A stretch of DNA of 64,000 bases from Lactonifactor sp. BIOML-A5. Its GTDB lineage: Bacteria; Bacillota; Clostridia; Lachnospirales; Lachnospiraceae. The notes beneath the pieces are model-generated. The model was not told the origin of the DNA. It saw nothing but the letters and a program-made list of their open reading frames with translations, and searched no databases. The translations under genes and the position numbers were made by a program. Of this stretch, positions 34,407 through 41,977 are shown in pieces. The stretch is taken from contig NZ_WKYV01000004.1 in NCBI RefSeq assembly GCF_009677585.1, positions 1 to 64,000 of the forward strand. Direction: 5' to 3'. Within the stretch, counting starts at the first letter, position 1; the number at the start of each line of letters is the position of its first letter.

Positions 34407-35417
34407 ATGGATCAGACAAAAGGAAAACAGAGTATAGAGTTTCAGGAGGGAGTGCACATTCTCAGCGGAGCTTCTATAGTAGGAAAGAAAGAGGGGGAAG
34501 GTCCTCTGGGTTCTTGCTTTGATTTGATTGGGGAGGATCCAATGTTTGGATGTAAGACATGGGAGGATGCTGAGAGTACCCTTCAGAAGGAAACAGCACA
34601 GCTGGCCATAGGGAAAGCACAGCTGGAAAAGTGGCAGATTCGCACCATCTTTGCCGGGGATCTTCTGGCGCAGTCGATTGCGTCCTCCTTTGGCATTATG
34701 GATCTGGAGATACCTGTCTACGGCCTGTACGGTGCCTGTTCTACCATGGGGGAAGCGCTCTCTTTGGGGGCTATGGCAGTATCCGGAGGGTTCGGAGAGT
34801 ATGTACTCTCCATTACATCCAGCCATTTCGGAAGTGCAGAAAAAGAATTCCGGTTTCCGCTGGAATATGGGAATCAGCGTCCCCTTTCCGCTACCTGGAC
34901 AGTAACCGGAAGCGGCGCTTGTGTGCTGGGAAAGAAGGGGGGGAAAGCCAGAATTACTGGTTTGACCACGGGAAAAATTATGGACTACGGACTGAAGGAC
35001 TCTCTGAATATGGGAGCTTGTATGGCTCCGGCAGCCTGTGACACTATTTATCAGAATTTTATGGACTTCAACAGAAGCCCTGAAGACTATGATCGCATTA
35101 TTACCGGGGATCTCGGTGAGGTAGGGCAGCGAATCCTGTTTGATCTGATGGCGGAGAAAGGCTTTGATATTAAAAAGCAGCATATGGACTGCGGAATTGA
35201 AATTTTTGACAATGCAACTCAGGATACCCACGCTGGGGGAAGCGGATGCGGATGTTCTGCGGCCACCTTTGCCTCCTACATTCTGCCAAAACTGGAAAAG
35301 GGAGAGTGGAAGCGGATTCTCTTTGTGCCAACGGGTGCGCTGCTCTCAAAGGTGAGTTTCAATGAAGGACAGAGTGTTCCGGGGATTGCTCAGGCAGTTG
35401 TGGTGGAGCATTGTTAA
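34407..35417 (+). CDS. spoVAD: Stage V sporulation protein AD
   Basis: SpoVAD is a thiolase-fold protein that binds dipicolinic acid directly in the spore inner membrane. The 336-residue product has the family pattern GVHILSGASIVGKKEGEGPL, YGACSTMGEALSLGA (with the cysteine of the thiolase fold) and GSGCGCSAATFASY. I start at ATG 34407, after GAGAGGAG; an earlier in-frame start at 34287 overlaps spoVAC out of phase with it and is not credible. Confidence 0.95.
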   Translation: MDQTKGKQSIEFQEGVHILSGASIVGKKEGEGPLGSCFDLIGEDPMFGCKTWEDAESTLQKETAQLAIGKAQLEKWQIRTIFAGDLLAQSIASSFGIMDLEIPVYGLYGACSTMGEALSLGAMAVSGGFGEYVLSITSSHFGSAEKEFRFPLEYGNQRPLSATWTVTGSGACVLGKKGGKARITGLTTGKIMDYGLKDSLNMGACMAPAACDTIYQNFMDFNRSPEDYDRIITGDLGEVGQRILFDLMAEKGFDIKKQHMDCGIEIFDNATQDTHAGGSGCGCSAATFASYILPKLEKGEWKRILFVPTGALLSKVSFNEGQSVPGIAQAVVVEHC

Positions 35418-35455
35418 CAGATACAAAGTACTAAATTGTGAGAAGGAGAAATATT

Positions 35456-35812
35456 ATGGATTATATCAATGCATTCTGGGTAGGAGGTTTAATCTGTGCG
35501 CTGGTGCAGATTCTGCTGGATAAAACCAAAATGCTTCCCGGAAGAGTAATGGTACTTCTGGTGTGCACCGGAGCCGTTCTGGGGGCTGTGGGAATCTACG
35601 AACCATTTTTAAAATTTGCCGGAGGAGGAGCCAGCGTACCGCTGCTTGGCTTTGGAAATGTACTCTGGAAAGGAGTGGAGAAAGCCGTCACAGAAAAAGG
35701 CTTTCTGGGAATTTTTATGGGCGGTTTTACTGCAAGTGCAGTAGGAATCAGTGCTGCCCTTGTCTTTGGATATCTGGCCAGTCTGATCTTTAAGCCGAAA
35801 ATGAAGGACTAA
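35456..35812 (+). CDS. spoVAE: Stage V sporulation protein AE
   Basis: The 118-residue membrane protein is the short SpoVAE form (also called SpoVAEb), with segments FWVGGLICALVQILLDKT, KFAGGGASVPLLGFGNVL and GIFMGGFTASAVG. AGAAGGAG selects ATG 35456 over an in-frame ATG at 35438. It ends the operon; no spoVAF follows. The last gene is often followed by spoVAF/gerA-type genes in bacilli, which are absent here. Confidence 0.92.
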   Translation: MDYINAFWVGGLICALVQILLDKTKMLPGRVMVLLVCTGAVLGAVGIYEPFLKFAGGGASVPLLGFGNVLWKGVEKAVTEKGFLGIFMGGFTASAVGISAALVFGYLASLIFKPKMKD

Positions 35813-35852
35813 AAATTACCAGAGGAAAAAAGCATGTACTTTTCCCGGTTAA

Positions 35853-35890
35853 AATAGTATAATGTCGATATATATAGACATTATACTATT
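35853..35890. repeat. 14-bp perfect inverted repeat upstream of tcdA
   Basis: Arms 35853-35866 and 35877-35890 are perfectly complementary around a 10-base AT-only-plus-G loop. No T run follows, so this is not a typical terminator. The left arm includes TATAAT (35858-35863), so it could be a promoter within an operator. It lies 43 bases ahead of the tcdA start. Confidence 0.7.
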
Positions 35891-35932
35891 GCCTGGAGAA
35901 CAGGTGAGAGGAAAATAGGAGGAATGACACTT

Positions 35933-36673
35933 ATGTTGCATGCGTTTTCCAGAACAGAATCTCTGATAGGAGAAAAAGGGCTGGACACCTTACTGCGGTC
36001 TAAAGTTGCCGTCTTCGGAATCGGGGGCGTTGGTTCCTATGTGGTGGAAGCACTTGCCAGAAGCGGGGTCGGTAATCTTACGCTGGTTGACAACGATGAG
36101 GTAGCGGTTACCAATATCAATCGTCAGCTGATTGCTCTTCGCTCAACGATAGGAAAATCCAAGACACAGGTAGCAAAAGACAGGATCATGGATATTAATC
36201 AGGATGCTGTGGTTCACACCTACGATACGTTCTACAGTGCCAGAACAGCAGATCTTTTTGATTTTAGTACGTTTGACTATGTGGTAGACGCCATTGATAC
36301 GGTATCGTCCAAGATCCTGCTCATTGAGAAAGCGAAAGAAGCGCAGGTTCCTATTATCTCATCTATGGGAACGGGGAATAAACTGGACCCGTCCAAATTC
36401 CAGATCACAGATATTTCCAAGACGAGCGTCTGCCCATTGGCAAAGGTTATGCGTCTGGAGCTGAAAAAAAGAAAAATAAAGAAAGTTAAGGTGCTTTTTT
36501 CCACCGAGCTGCCTCAGAAGGACAGGAGGAAGAGGGGAGAACCACAGGAGACAAAAGGAAACACGAATCACCCCGTGCCGGGAAGTATCTCTTTTGTGCC
36601 CAGCGTGGCGGGCCTTTTGATTGCAGGGGAAGTGATTCGTGACTTGCTGAAGGAAAAAGAGCAGAATAAATAA
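35933..36673 (+). CDS. tcdA: tRNA threonylcarbamoyladenosine dehydratase
   Basis: TcdA cyclises t6A37 of tRNAs to ct6A, using ATP. The 246-residue E1-like (ThiF-family) protein has the nucleotide-binding GIGGVGSYVVEALARSGVG, VDNDEV and NINRQ motifs, and DAIDTVSSK. I start at ATG 35933, 10 bases from AGGAGG; an ATG at 35924 is only one base from it. The C-terminal VPSVAGLLIAGEVIRDL helix is normal for the family. Upstream is a palindrome; downstream murB follows. Confidence 0.88.
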   Translation: MLHAFSRTESLIGEKGLDTLLRSKVAVFGIGGVGSYVVEALARSGVGNLTLVDNDEVAVTNINRQLIALRSTIGKSKTQVAKDRIMDINQDAVVHTYDTFYSARTADLFDFSTFDYVVDAIDTVSSKILLIEKAKEAQVPIISSMGTGNKLDPSKFQITDISKTSVCPLAKVMRLELKKRKIKKVKVLFSTELPQKDRRKRGEPQETKGNTNHPVPGSISFVPSVAGLLIAGEVIRDLLKEKEQNK

Positions 36674-36700
36674 AGACAGAGGGAAGCAGAGGTTAGACAG

Positions 36701-37612
36701 TTGAAGGAAAATATAGTAAATGAATTTTGCAGCATAGTAGGAAGCGATAACGTTTGGACGGATGAGCCTATGTGTAATCATACCACCTTCCGAATCGGAG
36801 GACCGGCGGATTACTATCTTTGCCCCCACTCCATTGAAGAGATACAAAGGATATTACATACCTGCCAGGAGGCGGAGGTGCCCTATTTTATTCTTGGGAA
36901 CGGAAGCAATCTGCTGGTGAGTGATAAAGGCTACCGGGGAGCAATCATCCAAATCTACCGGAACCTGAGTGATATTCTGGTGGAAGGCACTCTGCTCACA
37001 GTAAAGGCGGGAGCACTGCTTTCCCAGGTCGCCAGAAAAGCTATGGAATATGGTCTTACGGGATTTGAATTCGCAGGAGGGATCCCCGGCACATTGGGGG
37101 GAGCGGTTGTGATGAACGCAGGCGCCTATGGAGGAGAGATGAAAGATGTCCTTCAGGAGGTGGTAGTGATGACCAATGAGGGAGAGGTATGCTGCCTGAA
37201 AGCGGAGGATTTGAAGCTTGGTTACCGGACCAGTATCATCAAAGAATCTGGATATATTGTTCTTGAGGCGGCCATCAGGCTGATGCCGGGGGAAAAAGAA
37301 AAAATCAGGGAAAGAATGAACGAGCTGCGTGACAGAAGGGTAAGCAAGCAGCCTTTGGAATATCCCAGTGCAGGCAGTACCTTCAAACGTCCCCAGGGAT
37401 ATTTTGCAGGGAAGCTTATCATGGATGCCGGACTGAGAGGGTTTGCAGTGGGAAATGCTCAGGTTTCTGATAAACACTGCGGTTTTGTGATTAATAATGG
37501 AAATGCCACAGCAGAAGAGGTGAGGGAGCTCATCCGTCAGATCGTTGAGAGAGTTTATGAGAATTCGAATGTAACCCTGGAACCGGAAGTAAAGTTTTTG
37601 GGAGAATTCTGA
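36701..37612 (+). CDS. murB: UDP-N-acetylenolpyruvoylglucosamine reductase
   Basis: MurB makes UDP-N-acetylmuramate, the second step of peptidoglycan precursor synthesis, with FAD and NADPH. The 303-residue type II enzyme has NHTTFRIGGPADYY, GNGSNLLVSDKGYRG, FAGGIPGTLGGAVVMNAGAYGGE, the catalytic serine in SAGSTFKRP, and a C-terminal Glu in EPEVKFLGEF. The start is TTG 36701 with AGAGG upstream; ATG 36719 is an alternative. It leads into rapZ after 15 bases. Confidence 0.95.
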   Translation: MKENIVNEFCSIVGSDNVWTDEPMCNHTTFRIGGPADYYLCPHSIEEIQRILHTCQEAEVPYFILGNGSNLLVSDKGYRGAIIQIYRNLSDILVEGTLLTVKAGALLSQVARKAMEYGLTGFEFAGGIPGTLGGAVVMNAGAYGGEMKDVLQEVVVMTNEGEVCCLKAEDLKLGYRTSIIKESGYIVLEAAIRLMPGEKEKIRERMNELRDRRVSKQPLEYPSAGSTFKRPQGYFAGKLIMDAGLRGFAVGNAQVSDKHCGFVINNGNATAEEVRELIRQIVERVYENSNVTLEPEVKFLGEF

Positions 37613-37627
37613 CAGGAGGAGTAAAAG

Positions 37628-38509
37628 ATGCGTTTTGTGATAGTGACTGGAATGTCCGGGGCCGGCAAGAGTACTGCTCTCAAGATGCTTGAGGATGCGG
37701 ATTATTTCTGTGTAGATAATCTGCCCATCCCATTGATTGAAAAGTTTGCCCAGCTGATGGTTGCCAGCGAAGCCAGTGAGATACAAAAGGTTGCTTTGGG
37801 TGTGGATGTCAGAAGCGGCCAGGCATTGGGGGAATTGGAAAAGGTCCTGGAGGGGCTTACTCTGGCAGGGTTCAAGTATGAGATTCTCTTTTTGGATGCA
37901 AAGGATTCCGTGCTGGTTAACCGATACAAGGAGACCCGCCGTACCCATCCCCTCGCCGGGAATGGGCGGGTGGATCAGGGCATTGCCAAGGAACGTGTAA
38001 GGCTGGAATTTTTGAAGAAGCATGCGGATTATATTATCGATACAAGCTATCTCCTCACCAGGGAACTAAAAGGCGAGATTGACAAGATTTTTGTACAGAA
38101 CCTGGAGTTTCGAAGCCTTGTGATTACTATACTATCCTTTGGATTCAAATATGGGATACCGGGTGACTCTGACTTGGTGTTTGATGTACGGTTTCTGCCG
38201 AATCCCTATTATATCGAGGAGCTTCGGCCCCTTACCGGAAATGATGAACCGGTCAGAGAATACGTTATGGGATTTGACGTGTCCCATGAGTTTTCTGATA
38301 AACTAGAGGATATGATACGGTTTTTAATTCCTAATTACATAATGGAAGGAAAAAACCAGCTGGTTATCAGCATTGGCTGTACAGGCGGGAAGCATCGTTC
38401 CGTAACTCTGGCCAATGAACTCTACAGAAGGCTTAGTCAGGAGACTGAATTTGCCCTGCGGGTAGAACATAAGGATATTACAAAGGATGCGTTCCGCAAA
38501 AAAATATAA
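37628..38509 (+). CDS. rapZ: RNase adapter/nucleotide-binding protein RapZ
   Basis: RapZ is a P-loop protein that in Gram-negatives targets GlmZ sRNA to RNase E; in Firmicutes (YvcJ) it binds nucleotides and affects cell-wall or competence functions. The 293-residue protein has P-loop GMSGAGKST near the N-terminus, DVRSG, and the conserved IGCTGGKHRSV in the C-terminal domain. GACAGGAGG is upstream. It is flanked by murB and whiA; the glmR (yvcK) gene often found here is missing. Confidence 0.95.
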   Translation: MRFVIVTGMSGAGKSTALKMLEDADYFCVDNLPIPLIEKFAQLMVASEASEIQKVALGVDVRSGQALGELEKVLEGLTLAGFKYEILFLDAKDSVLVNRYKETRRTHPLAGNGRVDQGIAKERVRLEFLKKHADYIIDTSYLLTRELKGEIDKIFVQNLEFRSLVITILSFGFKYGIPGDSDLVFDVRFLPNPYYIEELRPLTGNDEPVREYVMGFDVSHEFSDKLEDMIRFLIPNYIMEGKNQLVISIGCTGGKHRSVTLANELYRRLSQETEFALRVEHKDITKDAFRKKI

Positions 38510-38523
38510 GGCAGGTAATGAAG

Positions 38524-39480
38524 ATGTCTTTTTCCGGACAAGTAAAGGAAGAATTATCCAGGCACATCAGTGAAGCCAGACACTGCCAAATCGCTGAGCT
38601 GGCCGCAATTATAGGGTTTTGCGGAAGGATTACACCTTCTGGCCAGGATGGATTTCTGCTGACTATGCACACAGAAAATGAATATGTAGCAAGAAAGTAC
38701 TTTACATTATTGAAAAAAACATTTAATATAGATACTGATATCTGCGTCAGACAGAATCCATCGTTACATAAGAACAACGGTTATACCGTTTTGGTGGGTA
38801 CGCCGGAGGATACTGTACGTGTACTTCAGGCGGTGAAGATACTGAGTTCGGATATGCAGATAGCACCTCACCATAATCTGGTGAACCAGATGGTAGTTCA
38901 AAAAAGCTGTTGCAGACGGGCATTTATCAGAGGTGCGTTTTTGGCATCAGGGTCTCTAAGCGATCCTCAGAAGTTTTATCATTTTGAGATAGTCTGCAAC
39001 ACCAGAGAGAAAGCGGTGCAGATGCAGGAACTGATATGCAGCTTCGGCGTGGATGCTAAAATTGTAGGCAGAAAAAAGTATTTTGTTGTCTACATTAAGG
39101 AAGGCGCCCAGATCGTAGAGATTCTGGGGATTATGGAAGCCAATGTTTCTCTCATGGATCTGGAAAATGTGAGAATACTAAAAGAGATGAGAAACAGCGT
39201 CAACCGTAAAGTAAATTGTGAAACTGCTAACATAAACAAAACAGTGAGTGCGGCAGTTAAGCAAATAGAGGATATTAAATATATCCAAAAAACCATAGGA
39301 TTTCATGAGCTCCCGGAGAACCTGGAAGAGATAGCTAACCTAAGGTTAGAATATCCGGAAGCCACCTTAAAGGAACTGGGGATGTTGTTATCACCTCCCG
39401 TTGGGAAATCCGGAGTGAACCATAGACTTAGAAAGTTGAGCAGCATGGCAGAAGAGTTGAAAGGACACAAGGAGGAGTAA
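38524..39480 (+). CDS. whiA: DNA-binding protein WhiA
   Basis: WhiA has a LAGLIDADG-like N-terminal domain and a C-terminal helix-turn-helix, and acts in cell division and chromosome segregation in Firmicutes and sporulation in Streptomyces. The 318-residue protein starts SFSGQVKEELS, contains CCRRAFIRGAFLASGSLSDP and ends in the HTH region LRLEYPEATLKELGMLL, GKSGVNHRLRKL. ATG 38524 gives the family start and is preferred over ATG 38518, but the ribosome site (AAGGCAGG) allows either. It precedes the HPr-like gene. Confidence 0.93.
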   Translation: MSFSGQVKEELSRHISEARHCQIAELAAIIGFCGRITPSGQDGFLLTMHTENEYVARKYFTLLKKTFNIDTDICVRQNPSLHKNNGYTVLVGTPEDTVRVLQAVKILSSDMQIAPHHNLVNQMVVQKSCCRRAFIRGAFLASGSLSDPQKFYHFEIVCNTREKAVQMQELICSFGVDAKIVGRKKYFVVYIKEGAQIVEILGIMEANVSLMDLENVRILKEMRNSVNRKVNCETANINKTVSAAVKQIEDIKYIQKTIGFHELPENLEEIANLRLEYPEATLKELGMLLSPPVGKSGVNHRLRKLSSMAEELKGHKEE

Positions 39481-39482
39481 GT

Positions 39483-39737
39483 ATGATCAGGAAACCAATT
39501 ACTATCAAAATCTCAAACGGCTTAGAGGCGCGCCCTATTGCATTATTAGTACAGGTTGCGAGTCAGTATGAGAGCAGCATCTACGTAGAGAGTGAAGCAA
39601 AAAAGGTCAATGCCAAGAGCATTATGGGAATGATGAGTTTAGGATTGGATTCAGGAGAGTCTGTTACAGTTTCTGTTGAAGGAGCAGACGAAGCAGAAGC
39701 TATGGAGAGTATTGAGAAATACTTGAGCAGTAAATAA
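39483..39737 (+). CDS. HPr-family protein, Crh-like, with Glu at position 15
   Basis: The 84-residue protein has the HPr fold. Position 15, the phosphocarrier histidine of PTS HPr, is Glu (GLEARP), so it cannot carry PEP-derived phosphate. Ser46 (AKSIMGMMSLG), the HPr kinase site, is kept. In Bacillus, Crh is the same kind of paralogue (Gln15) and sits in the same place, after whiA. By analogy it would act in carbon catabolite regulation through CcpA, or in other control, not in sugar transport. The start is two bases after the whiA stop. Confidence 0.85.
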   Translation: MIRKPITIKISNGLEARPIALLVQVASQYESSIYVESEAKKVNAKSIMGMMSLGLDSGESVTVSVEGADEAEAMESIEKYLSSK

Positions 39738-39770
39738 GATATCGGAGAACAAAACGACTGTCGAATAAGA

Positions 39771-39827
39771 GCATTCTCGCAGGAATCAAGAGTATTAAAC
39801 TTGATTCTCCTGCGGGAATGTTTTTTT
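39771..39827 (+). terminator. Terminator after the murB-rapZ-whiA-HPr run
   Basis: Arms 39771-39790 and 39800-39820 form a long, nearly perfect stem (one bulge) followed by seven T. Confidence 0.88.
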
Positions 39828-39839
39828 GTTATTTTCTTG

Positions 39840-40724
39840 TCACCTCGTTTTTCTGTATTCTGACATAGACATATGTTCCATTTCTTTAAACAGTTTCTGG
39901 AGTGACTTTGGAGAGGAAAACCCCACAATATGGGCGATTTCCTCAATCGAGTAATCTGTATTGCACAAATAATCTTTGGCATATTCCATGCGCAGTATGC
40001 TTAAAGTCTTGCTGAAGGTGGTTCCGAATAAGGATTGGAATACTCTGTTTACATGTCTGGGGGCAATATTCAAATGTGCTGCTACACTGTCTATGGTGAT
40101 CTCGTGCTGGTAGTTCATATGGATATACTTGGAAGCCTCCAGTCCTAAGTTGAGTATGCCGTCAGGCTTTTGCTGTGACGATACTTTATCATTAATATGC
40201 CGAAGTGCCTGTATAAAAAACTGATAAAATAAAACATTTGTAACAGAAGCCCAGCCAATCCTTTTTTCCTTCATTTCATTCCATATTTGATTCAAAAGCC
40301 TGGTGCCATGGAAGGTTTCCCTGGACAGCAGATACTTCTCATGAACGATCAAATCCAGCACTTGCTGGATTTCTTTATATTCCAGAGCTCCAAACAGCGA
40401 TTTCGAGGATACTTTGGAGACAAAATCGAAGATAATTACAAAATATTCCTTTTTCTCATTTGGTTCATGAAACACATGGTGATTGATATTGGGAGAAAGA
40501 TAAAGAACCTCTCCGGCAGAAAGGGTCAGTTCCTGCTCCTGTACCAGAACGTGCAGACGGCCGCTTGTTACATAATAAATTTCATAGTATGGGTGATAAT
40601 GGCGGAATTCTACTGTAGAACTGTTCAGCTTTTCTGCGTATTGAATCATAAAATCGAAATCAGGCATGGTGACAGAGGTTATGTATTTTTGGTATAGATT
40701 ATCAGGGTTATAGATATTATCCAA
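39840..40724 (-). CDS. AraC family regulator with cupin-type sensor
   Basis: The 294-residue protein has an N-terminal cupin-like sensory domain (FRHYHPYYEIYYVTSGRLHV, LSPNINHHVF) and a C-terminal double helix-turn-helix (ITIDSVAAHLNIAPRHVNRVFQ, then YSIEEIAHIVGFSSPKSLQKLFK). The start is TTG 40724 with GAGGTGA 6 bases upstream. It is divergent from an alcohol dehydrogenase and a sugar symporter, which it most likely regulates in response to a sugar or polyol; the ligand is unknown. Confidence 0.9.
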   Translation of the reverse strand: MDNIYNPDNLYQKYITSVTMPDFDFMIQYAEKLNSSTVEFRHYHPYYEIYYVTSGRLHVLVQEQELTLSAGEVLYLSPNINHHVFHEPNEKKEYFVIIFDFVSKVSSKSLFGALEYKEIQQVLDLIVHEKYLLSRETFHGTRLLNQIWNEMKEKRIGWASVTNVLFYQFFIQALRHINDKVSSQQKPDGILNLGLEASKYIHMNYQHEITIDSVAAHLNIAPRHVNRVFQSLFGTTFSKTLSILRMEYAKDYLCNTDYSIEEIAHIVGFSSPKSLQKLFKEMEHMSMSEYRKTR

Positions 40725-40811
40725 TCGGAATCACCTCACTGGCATTTTGTTTACAAAATTATGAGTGAATTTTAGCACAAATAAACAATAAAGTAAATAT
40801 AAATGACAGAA

Positions 40812-40842
40812 AAGAGACATATTAGAGAAATATATGTCTCTT
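40812..40842. promoter_or_regulatory. 11-bp inverted repeat between divergent genes, candidate operator
   Basis: Arms 40812-40822 and 40832-40842 are perfectly complementary with a 9-base spacer. The site is between the AraC gene and the dehydrogenase gene and has no T run. It may bind a dimeric regulator or form an RNA hairpin in the dehydrogenase leader. Confidence 0.55.
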
Positions 40843-40948
40843 AGGTCAATTGAATTTAGAAATAATAGCTAATATAATTCATATATCAGAGAAAAATATG
40901 TGCACAATGTTCTGCGGAACGGGATGCAGCTATTATGGAGGTATGGAA

Positions 40949-41965
40949 ATGGCTAAAATGAGACAACTATGGTTTGTGGCGGAGAATACAGTAGAGGTGC
41001 TGGAGGTAGATATCCCGCCTGTGCTTCCGCGCCAGGTGAAGATTAAGATTGCCTATGCGGCTCTCTGTGCTACAGATGTACATCAGGTTACGATGGGGGT
41101 GTTGGATGCGAAACCACCCATGGCGCTGGGGCATGAAGCGGCAGGAATTATTGAGGAAGTTAGTCCGGAAGCGGCTGCCGCGGGTTATCAAGTGGGGGAT
41201 AAGGTGGCATTATATCCAGTAACCAGCTGCGGTATATGCGAACAGTGCAAAAAAGGTATGCCTCAGTATTGCATTCATTCCCAGACAACCGGTGCATTCG
41301 CAGAGTATGTGGTTACCGATATTAGTGCAGTCTTTAAGATTCCTAAGGATGCCGATCTCATGCATTATAGCTTGGTGGAACCGGCAAACTGCACGGTGCG
41401 GGCGCTGGACCTTGCACCTATCCGTCACGGGGCAACTGTAGCCATAGCAGGTGTGGGTGGGATTGGATCTATTATGCTGAATATGATTCTCCTCTCAGGA
41501 GCATCTAAAGTGACCGCCATTGATCCGGTGGAGGACAAGAGGAGTATGGCGCTGGACATGGGAGCCTTGCATGTGATAGATCCCTTTCATGAAGATGTGG
41601 AGGCGAGAGCTATGGAGATAACCGGGGGAGAGGGGTTTGACATGGTTTTTGAGTTCTCGGGCTCTCCGAAGGCAGCCGAAACTCCTTTGAAAATACTGGC
41701 TAAATGTGGAACGGCAGTGTATTTTGCGGTATTTCCTCCAACCTTTGAAATGCCTCTGAACTTATATGACTTATACAGGAAGGAAGGCCGGATACAGACT
41801 GTATTTACTACAACGTCTATTATGAACAGAACGATAAATCTGATTCCGAGAATGCAGCTGGATAAAATAATTGGAAAAGTAATGCCTCTTAGGGAGGGAG
41901 CGGAGGCTTTTGCTCTATTTCATAAATCTATTTATCCTAAAATTCTGCTGGACTGCTCAAATTAG
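40949..41965 (+). CDS. Zinc-dependent medium-chain alcohol/polyol dehydrogenase
   Basis: The 338-residue protein is a medium-chain zinc dehydrogenase: catalytic-zinc residues Cys40 (LCATD), His62-Glu63 (GHE) and the VEPANCT glutamate, four structural-zinc cysteines (94, 97, 100, 108), and the NAD-binding GVGGIGSI. Members oxidise sorbitol, other polyols or sugar acids, or act on threonine. I start at ATG 40949, 6 bases after GGAGGT; two upstream in-frame ATGs lack spacing. It is divergent from AraC and 12 bases ahead of the symporter, which suggests uptake and oxidation of one carbohydrate. Confidence 0.9.
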   Translation: MAKMRQLWFVAENTVEVLEVDIPPVLPRQVKIKIAYAALCATDVHQVTMGVLDAKPPMALGHEAAGIIEEVSPEAAAAGYQVGDKVALYPVTSCGICEQCKKGMPQYCIHSQTTGAFAEYVVTDISAVFKIPKDADLMHYSLVEPANCTVRALDLAPIRHGATVAIAGVGGIGSIMLNMILLSGASKVTAIDPVEDKRSMALDMGALHVIDPFHEDVEARAMEITGGEGFDMVFEFSGSPKAAETPLKILAKCGTAVYFAVFPPTFEMPLNLYDLYRKEGRIQTVFTTTSIMNRTINLIPRMQLDKIIGKVMPLREGAEAFALFHKSIYPKILLDCSN

Positions 41966-41977
41966 GAGGATGACTGC

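Noticed and set aside
36854..38023. 389-codon minus-strand frame across murB and rapZ
   Set aside because: Antisense to two conserved genes; its length reflects codon bias and not coding.
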